A stretch of DNA of 64,000 nt. It comes from Fimadaptatus sp948467645. Lineage in GTDB: Bacteria; Bacillota; Clostridia; Christensenellales; Aristaeellaceae. The stretch spans positions 19,453-83,452 of the forward strand of contig CAOKFD010000003.1 in assembly GCA_948467645.1 (NCBI GenBank), given 5' to 3'. A model generated the notes under the pieces. That model had not been told where the DNA came from and made no database searches. It saw nothing but the letters and a program-made list of their open reading frames with translations. Positions 1 to 8,106 of this stretch are shown here, in pieces (within the stretch, counting starts at the first letter, position 1; every line of letters starts with the position of its first letter). The translations under genes and the position numbers were made by a program.

Positions 1-280
1 ACTGCTAAAGGAAGGTCTTGAGGCAGGCGACGCGGCGGCGCAGCAGATAGCGGAAAAAGCGGCTCACGACCTCTCCGAGCTAGCCATAACGGCCTGGAAG
101 CACACAGGCGACGCCGACTTCGAGCTAGCCCTGACCGGCAGCATCCTTAACCACTACCCCACCATCCGCGCGCGAGTAATCGAAATCTGCCAGTCCGAAT
201 GCCCCGGCATCAACATCATCAGTCCCCGCCACTCCCCCGCTTACGGCGCGGCCATGCTGGCTATGGAGAACGGGAGGTAA
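1..280 (+). CDS. BadF/BadG-type ATPase / N-acetylglucosamine kinase-like protein, 3' end only
   Basis: An open frame enters from the left edge (first full codon at 2) and stops at TAA 278-280, giving the last 92 residues of a protein. The end contains ALTGSILNHYPTIR followed by a cysteine-containing strand and SPRHSPAYGAAMLA, the pattern of the C-terminal half of the ASKHA-fold BadF/BadG/BcrA/BcrD family. In Clostridia this family is mostly N-acetylglucosamine kinase-like. The ATP-binding N-terminus is outside the window, so substrate cannot be judged. The structured intergenic element begins right after the stop. Confidence 0.7.
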   Translation, partial: LLKEGLEAGDAAAQQIAEKAAHDLSELAITAWKHTGDADFELALTGSILNHYPTIRARVIEICQSECPGINIISPRHSPAYGAAMLAMENGR

Positions 281-299
281 CGAGGGAGACGAGGGTTAC

Positions 300-713
300 G
301 CTTCTTTCTTTTCGGAAGAAAAGAAAGAAGCAAAGAAAAGTCTATTGGGACTTTCGCCCGATTGGTTACTTGAATTAGCTGCTTTTTTATGGGGTATTTA
401 TTTTAGTGAGGCGGTTTGATTCTTTCGGATTGTTTTGCTCTAAGAGTCAGCCGCTTTTACTTTGGCTGGCTTTTGGGCTGACCGCGTTCTTTTATCTTTC
501 TTCGATTCGGGATTCCGCGAATGGACGCTTTCTGTTTAGTTTGGCTGCGCCCGCGCCATGTTCGCCGCCCCTCGGCGGCTCAGAACATATTCGGCGGAAC
601 TTGCTCGCGCCCGCCGTAAAGTATGGCGGGCGTGAGTAATGCCATCCTGACGCGAAACTGGCTGTATTCGCGGCGCTGCTGGCTCGTGCCCGCCAAAAGC
701 AGGGCGGCGCGAG
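300..713 (+). repeat. Structured intergenic element, copy A (five hairpins)
   Basis: This 414-base stretch follows the stop of the kinase fragment. It matches 26249-26681 as a diverged repeat. Ordered features are: a 14-bp purine/pyrimidine hairpin (300-313 with 318-331), a conserved box around 349-370 containing CGCCCGATTGGTTAC, a hairpin 446-452/476-482, a hairpin 564-569/574-579, a hairpin 608-615/625-632, and a hairpin 683-694/703-713 with one bulged C. Small open frames cross it, but they break up these symmetric features and match nothing I recognise, so I read it as non-coding. Bases 714-949, up to the MATE start, hold nothing else I can support. Confidence 0.6.
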
Positions 714-949
714 AAACCCTTGCAGCGTTTATATGGCGCTGACAACCGGCTGTAAGCTTACCTGCAACATAATCGACTTTGCGCACGTTCACTTCTGTAC
801 TTTGATGTATTGTTTTCAACAATCTGTGATTTGCTTAAAACTCATACCTGCAATTTCAGAAACGTCGTGCGCATCTTCATTTGCCATTTTCCCCTGCACA
901 CAACTACTCTTGCCGTCTTTGCGGCAGCGAAAGTGAGGCTGCGTATCTT

Positions 950-2365
950 ATGAAAACGCGGTTTAACTGGAAGGACTTCATTAAGAAAGTCGCGGCTATT
1001 GCGGTACCCGTCGCGCTGCAAAACCTGCTGACCACCACCGGCAGCATGGTCGACACCATGATGATCGCACCCTTAGGCGAAACCAGCGTGGGCGCGGTCG
1101 GGCTATGCGCGCAGTTTTCGTCGCTCATGTTCTCCTGCTACTGGGGCTTTGTGGGCGGCGGTATGCTGTTTTTCTCGCAATACTGGGGCAACCGGGACGG
1201 CGACGGCATCAACCGGTCTTACGGCATGACTTTGGCATTCATGTCGGTTGTGGCAATTACGTTCATGATACTGGCCACCTGCTTCCCCCACCTCATAATG
1301 CAGCTTTATACCGACAAGGAGTCAATTCAGGAAATAGGCATAAAGTACCTGCGCGTGGTGGGCTTTGCCTATCCGCTCCAGATACTCGCAATGGCAATGA
1401 GCGCGCTTCTGCGCTCCACCGAGCGCGTGCGCATACCGCTTTACGGCGCGGTCGCGAGCGTGGCCACCAACATACTGCTCAACTACCTGCTGATATTCGG
1501 CCATCTGGGCTTCCCGGCGATGGGCATACAGGGCGCGGCGCTGGCTACCGCGTGCGCGGCGGGCGTTAACGTACTCGTCATTGTAATTGCCGCGCATTTG
1601 CAGAAGCATCCTTTCCTGCTGGCCGTCAACCGCCACTTCCACTGGAACGGCCCTGCGCTAAAGGAATACCTGCGCAAGTGCTTCCCGATAATCTGCAATG
1701 AGCTGCTCATCGGCATCGGCATGATGGTTATCAACATGGTTCTGGGGCGGCAGTCGGAGCAGGCCATCGCCGCAACCGCGGTATTCCGCACGCTTGAGGG
1801 CTTTGTCATCGGCTTCTTCTCGGGCTTTTCCAACGCCGCGTCGGTGCTGGTGGGCAAGGAGGTCGGCGCGGGGCATCTGGACGACGCTTACGACCGCGCG
1901 GTGCGGCTGGTCTACATGTGCGGCGGTTGCATACTGGTGTGCTGTCTGTTCCTGCTGGCGGTACATGGGCCGCTGCTGCGCATGATGAGTCTGTCGGGCG
2001 AATCGTTTGAGATTGCGTCGGGCATGTTGGCGATATACTGTGCGGCGGCCGTTATCCGCATGTGCAACTGGACGCAGAACGACACGTACCGTTCGGCGGG
2101 CGACGCGGCTTACGGCACGATACTGGAGATCACGTTCATGTATCTGATGGTGCTGCCGTGCGTATGCCTCAGCGGTTTGGTATTCAATGCACCGTTCATG
2201 CTGGTATTCGCGTGCTGCTACATCGACGAACCTATACGACTTGTGCTTATGCAGAGGCATATGTTCTCGGGCAGGTGGGTAAAGCCGGTTACGCCCGAGG
2301 GCCGCGCGGCACTGCCCGCCTTCCTCGAAAAGCATAATAAGCGCGCTCGCAAGGCAGCGGCTTAA
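950..2365 (+). CDS. MATE family efflux transporter
   Basis: This encodes a 471-residue integral membrane protein of the multidrug and toxic compound extrusion family, which exports cationic drugs or metabolites using a sodium or proton gradient. The N-terminal part has the family pattern PVALQNLLTTTGSMVDTMM followed by LGETSVGAVGL, and about twelve hydrophobic segments run through the protein, the usual MATE number and length. An open frame extends upstream to 881, but ATG 950 is preferred. It follows an AAGTGAGG-like site and begins with MKTRFNWKDFIKK, a typical cytoplasmic N-terminus. It stands alone, with its own terminator at 2385. Substrate is unknown. Confidence 0.88.
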   Translation: MKTRFNWKDFIKKVAAIAVPVALQNLLTTTGSMVDTMMIAPLGETSVGAVGLCAQFSSLMFSCYWGFVGGGMLFFSQYWGNRDGDGINRSYGMTLAFMSVVAITFMILATCFPHLIMQLYTDKESIQEIGIKYLRVVGFAYPLQILAMAMSALLRSTERVRIPLYGAVASVATNILLNYLLIFGHLGFPAMGIQGAALATACAAGVNVLVIVIAAHLQKHPFLLAVNRHFHWNGPALKEYLRKCFPIICNELLIGIGMMVINMVLGRQSEQAIAATAVFRTLEGFVIGFFSGFSNAASVLVGKEVGAGHLDDAYDRAVRLVYMCGGCILVCCLFLLAVHGPLLRMMSLSGESFEIASGMLAIYCAAAVIRMCNWTQNDTYRSAGDAAYGTILEITFMYLMVLPCVCLSGLVFNAPFMLVFACCYIDEPIRLVLMQRHMFSGRWVKPVTPEGRAALPAFLEKHNKRARKAAA

Positions 2366-2384
2366 ATATGGCTAAGGCATAATA

Positions 2385-2440
2385 AGAACCGGGACTTCTC
2401 TAAGGGCGGTGCCCTGTGCGGAAGTTCCGGTTCTTTATAT
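2385..2440 (+). terminator. Intrinsic terminator after the MATE gene
   Basis: A 14-bp stem (2385-2398 with 2421-2434, one G-T pair) is followed by a T-rich tail, 20 bases after the MATE stop. A second inverted repeat, 2447-2455 with 2471-2479 (GGCTCAGGC/GCCTGAGCC), lies just beyond and may serve the convergent YitT gene, though it lacks a clear T-run on that strand. Confidence 0.75.
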
Positions 2441-2504
2441 GTTTTAGGCTCAGGCATGAACTCGAATTCAGCCTGAGCCGCAATATATGCCTGAACCAGC
2501 TTGG

Positions 2505-3383
2505 TCAGCAGATGCGTTTGAAATTGCCCAGCGTTTCGTTTACTTCAGACACGCACGCAAACGTGTCCGGGTAAGCGCTGATTATCTGAGTGAAGCGCGT
2601 GATCTGATGCTTGTTTATTACGCAGATGAGCATTGTCTTTTCGGTGTGCGAATAGCCGCCCTCGGCGCGGATTATCGTGGCGCTATGGCGCAGTTCGCGT
2701 ATTACCTGATCGGTTATCTCCCTGGGATGAGCGGTTATCATTTCCACCTTCAGCGCGCGCTGGCCGCCCTTTAGAATGTTGTCGCTGATGTGCGTCGTGA
2801 TGAAGCTGTAAATTATGCACAGTGCAACCGGCTCGATGTTGAAATCGTATACGAAGTACGACATTATCGCGACGACCGTGTTCATTACGAATATGACCCT
2901 CATCATCGAGTATTCGGGGCGGCGCTTATGCACAAACGCTGCGATAAAGTCCGTGCCGCCGGTGCTTGCGCCCAGCTTGATCGACGCGCCGTATATAAGG
3001 CCGTTTATCGCGCCCGACACGACCGGCGCGAGCAGCGTGCTCCTGCCGTCGTCGGTGTGATAAATGAAGCGGCTCAGGTCTATCTTTGTCTGAAACAAAA
3101 GCAGCGCGCCCGAAAACACAAGCGCGAATGCAAACGTCTTCAGCGCGAAATCCCTGTCCACGAATATGAACGCAAGTATCGCCAGCGGGATATTGATTAT
3201 AAGCGACATATAGCCCACGCTGAAATGAAACAGGTACTGCACCATGGTTGCGATACCGTTTATGCCCGTCGGTGCGAACGCGTTTTGCAATATGAATATC
3301 TGGTAGTTAAGCGCCATCGCCACTGCCAGAGTCATAATCGCGGCGTATTCCCCCACGCGCCGCACATGCGCATTTGCCATCAT
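2505..3383 (-). CDS. YitT family membrane protein (DUF161 + DUF2179)
   Basis: The product is a 292-residue protein with about five to six membrane segments in the first 200 residues (ALNYQIFILQNAFAPTGING, then GASTGGTDFIAAF). A soluble C-terminal domain of about 80 residues of the DUF2179 type (MITAHPREITDQVIREL ... CVSEVNETLGNF) follows. This is the standard YitT architecture. Function is not established; some relatives are linked to metal or quinone handling, but nothing here decides. Two ATGs lie upstream of the chosen start. ATG 3383 is selected because an AAAGGAGG site ends six bases before it, whereas the ATG at 3389 would directly abut that site. It converges with the MATE gene. Confidence 0.85.
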   Translation of the reverse strand: MMANAHVRRVGEYAAIMTLAVAMALNYQIFILQNAFAPTGINGIATMVQYLFHFSVGYMSLIINIPLAILAFIFVDRDFALKTFAFALVFSGALLLFQTKIDLSRFIYHTDDGRSTLLAPVVSGAINGLIYGASIKLGASTGGTDFIAAFVHKRRPEYSMMRVIFVMNTVVAIMSYFVYDFNIEPVALCIIYSFITTHISDNILKGGQRALKVEMITAHPREITDQVIRELRHSATIIRAEGGYSHTEKTMLICVINKHQITRFTQIISAYPDTFACVSEVNETLGNFKRIC

Positions 3384-3590
3384 GCTCATCCTCCTTTGAA
3401 TACCGTTGCCCATTATAGCACTATTTTTGCAGGTTGTAAATTCATTTTCGCGTTTTTTGACTGTTATCCGTCATTATTTTCTACAGTGTATTGCATTGTG
3501 CGTTTAAGGCAATTGTTGGCACGGCCTTATTGACCCGGTTGTGCTTTGATACTATACTTACAGTATTAAAAGGCATACGGAGGTGCGGGT

Positions 3591-4595
3591 ATGAACTCAA
3601 AGCAGCGCCTTGACGCATACATCGGAGGTCAGACGGTTGACCGCCGCCCAAATCTTACGATACTCGGCAGCGTCGTGACGCGGTACGGCGGCATCGGCAT
3701 GGACGAGTGCTGTACCGATTTTAGGCGGATGGTCGAATGCGCGCGCAGGGCGGCGCACGATCTGGAGATCGACTATATACAGATAGCCTCCGATCTGGCG
3801 CGCGAGGCCGAGGGCTACGGCTCAATACTGCGTTTCAGCGCGGATAAGGTGCCCGCCGTCACAAGGTATGCGCTGGACGACATTGGCCAGGCTGATGAGA
3901 TAAAGCCGCTCCGTGCGCGCGAGATACCGCGGCTGTTCGATCTGGTCAGGGCTGCAAAGCTGGCGCTGGACGATCCCGATATTTATCCTATGACGCTGGC
4001 AGTGGGGCCTATGACCGTGGCGTGCTACCTGCGCGGCTTTCGCGAGATTCTGTCTGACCTAAATGCCCGCCCCGACGCGGTGGGCGCACTGCTGGACAAG
4101 CTGTGCTTTACCACGCTGGACTTTATCGACGAGCTGGCAAATGTGGGTGCGCGGTACATGTACGTCGCCGACCCGGTTGCGTCGGTGGTAACGCCCGAGC
4201 AGTATGAACAGATCGTACTGCCGCGCCACAGGCGCATATTCGCGCGCATGGAATCCGTCGGCATATGCGGCAGGCTGCACATGTGCGGCGACACGACGCG
4301 CATACTGCCCTACTCATGCGGCTGCGGCGCGCGCATAATCGACGTGGACTCCCCCGTTGACTTGGGCAGGGCAATCGACATCGCGGACGAGCGCTGCATA
4401 ATCGGCGGCAACATCAGCCCGCGGCGCGACGTGCATTCGTGCGGCGCGCGGCATACATACGACGCGATAATGGCGTGCGCGGCCAAGGCGGGCGGCAAAC
4501 GCGCGCTGTTCATGCCCGGCTGTGAACTGCCCATCGATACGAAACGCGAGAACATAATGGCGATTGCTCAGGCGCTCAAGGATATTGGGGCTTGA
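3591..4595 (+). CDS. Uroporphyrinogen decarboxylase (URO-D) family protein, methyltransferase-like
   Basis: This is a 334-residue protein of the URO-D fold. Instead of the substrate-binding residues of true heme-pathway HemE, it has an H-x-C pair at H230/C232 (LHMCGDTT) and a late cysteine C311 (MPGCELP). This is the zinc-site arrangement of the MtaA/MtbA/CmuA corrinoid-dependent methyltransferase branch. A role in methyl transfer is therefore more likely than tetrapyrrole synthesis, but no corrinoid protein or activating gene is nearby. The start is supported by GGAGGTGCGGGT immediately before ATG 3591. It is followed by its own terminator and appears monocistronic. Confidence 0.8.
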   Translation: MNSKQRLDAYIGGQTVDRRPNLTILGSVVTRYGGIGMDECCTDFRRMVECARRAAHDLEIDYIQIASDLAREAEGYGSILRFSADKVPAVTRYALDDIGQADEIKPLRAREIPRLFDLVRAAKLALDDPDIYPMTLAVGPMTVACYLRGFREILSDLNARPDAVGALLDKLCFTTLDFIDELANVGARYMYVADPVASVVTPEQYEQIVLPRHRRIFARMESVGICGRLHMCGDTTRILPYSCGCGARIIDVDSPVDLGRAIDIADERCIIGGNISPRRDVHSCGARHTYDAIMACAAKAGGKRALFMPGCELPIDTKRENIMAIAQALKDIGA

Positions 4596-4627
4596 ATGAC
4601 TGCCTCAAAATAGCCTTACAGACATTT

Positions 4628-4674
4628 ACAGGCCGCTCATACGCCCGATTGTGCGCTGAGCAGCCTGTCTTTTA
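4628..4674 (+). terminator. Intrinsic terminator after the URO-D family gene
   Basis: An imperfect stem pairs ACAGGC-C-GCTCA (4628-4639) with TGAGC-A-GCCTGT (4657-4668), followed by CTTTTATT. It lies between two convergent genes. Confidence 0.6.
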
Positions 4675-4687
4675 TTATGTGTCGGCT

Positions 4688-6556
4688 TTATTTAAGCGGC
4701 AGGGCTATCGTTGCGGTAAACACGCCGTCTTTCTGCTCCGTCATTATGTAACCGTCGTGCTTGCTCATTATCTCGCGCACGATCTGCAGGCCCCAGCCGT
4801 GTTCGGACGGCGAATGATTCGGCGATTGATTGGCACGCGCGCTGAACATATTCTGGCACACGAACACAAAGAAGTTATTCTTGACCGACAGATCGAGGCC
4901 GACGTATGCCTGTTCCGGACTTACTCCCTCCAGCGCGCGCAGTACGTTGTCGGTTATGTTCATGAACACCGACGAATACTCCTCCTCGGACAGCGGCAGT
5001 TCGGGCGGCGCCTGCATACGCTTTACCTCGACGCGCACTCCGTGCTGGCTCAGCGCGCCCAACTTGCCGTTCAGGATTATGTCCAGCCGCTCGTTCTGGG
5101 TGTGTATCAGCGCCGTGCCAGTCTGCAGCCCGCCAATCAGCTTGTCAAGATAGCCATGCACCGCTTCAATATCGTCCATCTGGCGCAGGGCATAATAGTG
5201 GTGTTTGACCTCATGCCTTAATTTATAAGTATGCTCCTGCTGGTCGCGCAGCAAGCGGTAGCTTTCAAACATCAGCGCGTTGCGCTCGGATGTAATCTGG
5301 CGCTGTATAAGGCGCGTACGGTACGCCGCAGCTTCACGGGTGAGCGCCGCGACAGACGCCGCCGCGAAGCCCGCCTCCTGCAGCCGATACAGAAGCCATG
5401 TGGGTTCCGCGCTGCTAAAGCCAACCTGTATCTGCACCCATGCGTTGGCGCTATTAATCGCCATGCACGCCGCCAGCGCGGGCAATATGGCAATAAGGAA
5501 CGGGCGCGCGAAGCTGCCGCGCTTTTTAAGTGCCGGAATCTGCATGAGTATCAGCGCGATAAGGCTGAAAAAGCTCAGGTTTATCAAAAACTGCTCTGCA
5601 AGGAATCCGCCCGCGGGCAGTACGCCCAGCATTGAAAGCACGACGTCCGCCGCGACCAGAATGCACAAGTCGTATCCGATCGCACGACCGCGCGGCGCCT
5701 GAAACGCAAGAAACAGCATCAGCGACACGATCGAAAACATGCGCGTGGAGAAAAAGTCGAACAGCGTCCCGCCCCACTGAAAATACCACGACAGATCAGA
5801 GTCCACCAGTCCGCGCGACATCATAAGCAGGCTGCAAAGCGACAGAAGCAGCGTTTCCCAATTGGTCTGGCCGCGGAAGATGGACATGATAAAGAATGCC
5901 AGAAACGCCGCGCCCAGCAGGTACAGCGCGAAATTAGGCAGCGCCCACGCAAATCCGCTGGCGATCAGTCCGGACTCATATGCGTTCACGCTTTCAAGCG
6001 TGATGGTGCAAAACGTCGCGTCCAGCCTGCCCGGTATCTCGGGGATGGGCGGTGTCGACTGCACCACGATAAGTTCGCCATTCAGGTAGTCCCATGGCAG
6101 AGCCACGTTTATCGTCTCGTATCGGTCCGACGCAGGCGGCGAAAGCTGGTTTTCGGTCATAAGCTGTTCATACGTAAGATCGGGCCAATCGCTGTAAAGT
6201 ATCTCGCCGTTCATGAGCACGGCTATATTGTCGTTTGCCACGGATATGCGCAGCGATGGCTGCACGATTGATTCGCTCATTACGCGGCGCGCGCGCAATG
6301 TCTGGCCGTCATAACTAAGGTCGGCGCAGGCGCCTACATCCGTTACGTCCAGCGTGCGCTCGACCGTGCCGTCGATTACATAAAACGTCCACCCTTTTTT
6401 ATCGCCGTCCCACGGTCTGCCGTCGCTGGATTCCAATAAAAGACTCTTTTGCGACTGACCGGGCGACTGACACACAAATACCAATGCCCATCCGAATACG
6501 ACCAGCATTACCGCTGCCATCAAAATGCCGCCGATTCTGACAAGCGTATTTTTCAT
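4688..6556 (-). CDS. Membrane sensor histidine kinase with GHKL ATPase domain
   Basis: This is a 622-residue sensor kinase. An N-terminal membrane anchor is followed by an extracytoplasmic region of about 170 residues. Six to seven membrane helices occupy roughly residues 205-400. A short helical linker then leads to the phosphoacceptor segment RHEVKHHYYAL, with H448 the likely site, and to a GHKL ATP-binding domain (NITDNVLRALE as N-box, HGWGLQIVREI as G-box). This layout matches LytTR-partner kinases of peptide-sensing systems. It is divergent from the LytTR regulator at 6746 with a 190-base shared promoter region, so the two are a likely pair. ATG 6556 is chosen because GAGGTG ends six bases upstream; the open frame extends three codons further to a GTG. 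Confidence 0.85.
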   Translation of the reverse strand: MKNTLVRIGGILMAAVMLVVFGWALVFVCQSPGQSQKSLLLESSDGRPWDGDKKGWTFYVIDGTVERTLDVTDVGACADLSYDGQTLRARRVMSESIVQPSLRISVANDNIAVLMNGEILYSDWPDLTYEQLMTENQLSPPASDRYETINVALPWDYLNGELIVVQSTPPIPEIPGRLDATFCTITLESVNAYESGLIASGFAWALPNFALYLLGAAFLAFFIMSIFRGQTNWETLLLSLCSLLMMSRGLVDSDLSWYFQWGGTLFDFFSTRMFSIVSLMLFLAFQAPRGRAIGYDLCILVAADVVLSMLGVLPAGGFLAEQFLINLSFFSLIALILMQIPALKKRGSFARPFLIAILPALAACMAINSANAWVQIQVGFSSAEPTWLLYRLQEAGFAAASVAALTREAAAYRTRLIQRQITSERNALMFESYRLLRDQQEHTYKLRHEVKHHYYALRQMDDIEAVHGYLDKLIGGLQTGTALIHTQNERLDIILNGKLGALSQHGVRVEVKRMQAPPELPLSEEEYSSVFMNITDNVLRALEGVSPEQAYVGLDLSVKNNFFVFVCQNMFSARANQSPNHSPSEHGWGLQIVREIMSKHDGYIMTEQKDGVFTATIALPLK

Positions 6557-6745
6557 TGTATTCACCTCGTCATGTCATTTACAGTTTGTTTCATATTAAT
6601 ATAATCATTTTATCACCTGTTTGTCAAGTTGCTTTTCCATCTCATGCAAAAAGCCGGCTTTTCATGCAGGTACGCGAGCGTTTTATCATAAACTTATGGT
6701 ATACTATATTTACTGTACGTAATCTGCGAAGGAAGTGGGCGCAAT

Positions 6746-7465
6746 ATGAGCACATCCACCGAACCGATCAAAATCGCGATATGTGACGATTCTCATGCCG
6801 ATCAAAACAGCATACTGACCATGCTGAAAGCCGTGCTTCAAAGCAGCCGCATTCCCTATACCGCCGAGACGTTTTCCAGCGCTGATGCGCTGTTGTGCGC
6901 GCTCGACGGCAGCAGGACTTATCAGCTTTTCCTGCTGGACGTAGTGATGAGCGGTATGAACGGCATTCAATTGGCGCACCGGCTGCGCGATATGCAGCAG
7001 CAGGCGGAGGTCATATTCATTTCCAACGACAGGTATATGGCGCTGAAGGGCTATGAGGTGGACGCAGTGCGGTATCTGGAAAAGCCGCTCAGGCCTGAGC
7101 CGCTTCAGGAAGCGCTTCGGGCCGCGCTCGACCGCATGGAGCGCCGTCAGACGATCGTGCTGGCCACGCAAAGCGGCGTGCGCCGGGTATGGCTGAGCGA
7201 CATAGTATACGCCGAGGCGCAGAACCGCGGCTGCAAGATTGTACTGACCTCGGGCACGGAATTTGTGCCGGTCAGGTTTGAATCGTTCGTACAGCAGATG
7301 GACGAGCGCTGGTTCGAGCGCATACATCGCTCCTATCTGGCGGCGTACCGGCACATACGCTACATACGGCGGTACGAGGTCGAAATGGACAACGGCGAGA
7401 TTATACCGCTAAGCAAAAATCGGTATGCCGATACCTATGAGCGGTTCATACGCTATCTGCAATGA
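6746..7465 (+). CDS. LytTR family response regulator
   Basis: The 239-residue protein has an N-terminal receiver domain (IAICDDSHADQ as acidic pocket, phosphoacceptor D65 in FLLDVVMSGMNG, and the conserved lysine in YLEKPL). Its C-terminal LytTR DNA-binding domain spans about residues 140-239 (IVYAEAQNRGCKI ... FERIHRSYLA). Such regulators bind paired direct repeats upstream of targets. The divergent sensor kinase at 4688-6556 is the probable cognate partner. The start ATG 6746 is preceded by GAAGGAAG. A target operon is not evident; the nearest downstream genes are the small protein and oadB-like gene, which have their own promoter. Confidence 0.88.
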   Translation: MSTSTEPIKIAICDDSHADQNSILTMLKAVLQSSRIPYTAETFSSADALLCALDGSRTYQLFLLDVVMSGMNGIQLAHRLRDMQQQAEVIFISNDRYMALKGYEVDAVRYLEKPLRPEPLQEALRAALDRMERRQTIVLATQSGVRRVWLSDIVYAEAQNRGCKIVLTSGTEFVPVRFESFVQQMDERWFERIHRSYLAAYRHIRYIRRYEVEMDNGEIIPLSKNRYADTYERFIRYLQ

Positions 7466-7534
7466 CCAAATACGCTTTATGGAGCGCCGCATTACAGGCC
7501 GCTATTAATGACTCACCTTAAAATATTCAACTTT

Positions 7535-7570
7535 ATGCCCTGCGCTTATTTATACGAAGGCGCAGGGCAT
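7535..7570 (+). terminator. Hairpin after the response regulator
   Basis: An 11-bp perfect inverted repeat, ATGCCCTGCGC (7535-7545) with GCGCAGGGCAT (7560-7570), lies 70 bases past the regulator stop. There is no clear T-run, so it may be a weak terminator or only a transcript-stabilising hairpin. Confidence 0.4.
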
Positions 7571-7642
7571 CTGGCTTATCGCACACCGCCATATAATTGC
7601 ATATTATTTTAGTAAACAGCGCGAATGTAAGAAAATCTCCGC

Positions 7643-7671
7643 TTGACAGCGCTATCCATTTATAATATCAT
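7643..7671 (+). promoter_or_regulatory. Sigma-A-type promoter for the small protein-oadB-oadG unit
   Basis: TTGACA at 7643-7648 is separated by 17 bases from TATCAT at 7666-7671. A strong ribosome binding site (AAGGTGGAGGG) follows from 7685, implying a very short leader before GTG 7702. Confidence 0.6.
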
Positions 7672-7701
7672 GAAGCCATAATTTAAGGTGGAGGGATTTA
7701 C

Positions 7702-8076
7702 GTGCGGCTGATTGCGTATGCGCTGTGTGTATTGCTGGACGTGCTGGCGTTTGCGTGCTACGACGACGGCAGTATGCCAGGCTGGAACTGCGCTGCCCTG
7801 CCGACGATTATCGAATGCATATCCGCGCCCGGCGTGCCGGACGACGACCCGCCAATCGACCTTAACTGTCCCTCGGCCGCGCGGATACATGCAGCGCTGA
7901 TCAGCGTGATTCGCCGCACCGTGCGCGCACTGTGGGCAGCCGCATACTGCGCGCCGCTGATGCGGATACTTCAATACATACGCGCATTCAGGCCGCGCGT
8001 GCGCCGGCAGCGGTTCATATTCTTCATATACCCGCCGCGGCTCGCGCCGCCCGAAACAGCATTTTCCTCAGACTGA
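7702..8076 (+). CDS. Hypothetical small protein upstream of oadB
   Basis: I do not recognise this 124-residue product. It begins MRLIAYALCVLLDVLAFACYDDG, a hydrophobic stretch that could be a signal or anchor. An acidic, proline-rich middle with several cysteines follows (PGVPDDDPPIDLNC), and the C-terminal third is strongly basic and aromatic (RPRVRRQRFIFFIYPP). It is judged real because GTG 7702 sits six bases after AAGGTGGAGGG and a consensus-like promoter lies just upstream. The gene ends 30 bases before oadB, so the three genes are probably co-transcribed. An opposite-strand frame over 7660-7974 has no such signals. Confidence 0.45.
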   Translation: MRLIAYALCVLLDVLAFACYDDGSMPGWNCAALPTIIECISAPGVPDDDPPIDLNCPSAARIHAALISVIRRTVRALWAAAYCAPLMRILQYIRAFRPRVRRQRFIFFIYPPRLAPPETAFSSD

Positions 8077-8106
8077 CACTAATTTACTGTACTGGAGGAG
8101 CTTATA

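Noticed and set aside
406..639. Small open frame inside structured element copy A
   Set aside because: It crosses several hairpins, is not preserved in copy B, and has no ribosome binding site. The region is better read as non-coding.
7643..7666. TTGACA with the overlapping TATAAT 12 bases downstream as the promoter
   Set aside because: A 12-base spacing is too short. The TATCAT 17 bases downstream is the better -10.
7660..7974. Minus-strand open frame over the small protein gene
   Set aside because: It lacks start signals, while the plus-strand frame has a promoter and a strong ribosome binding site.
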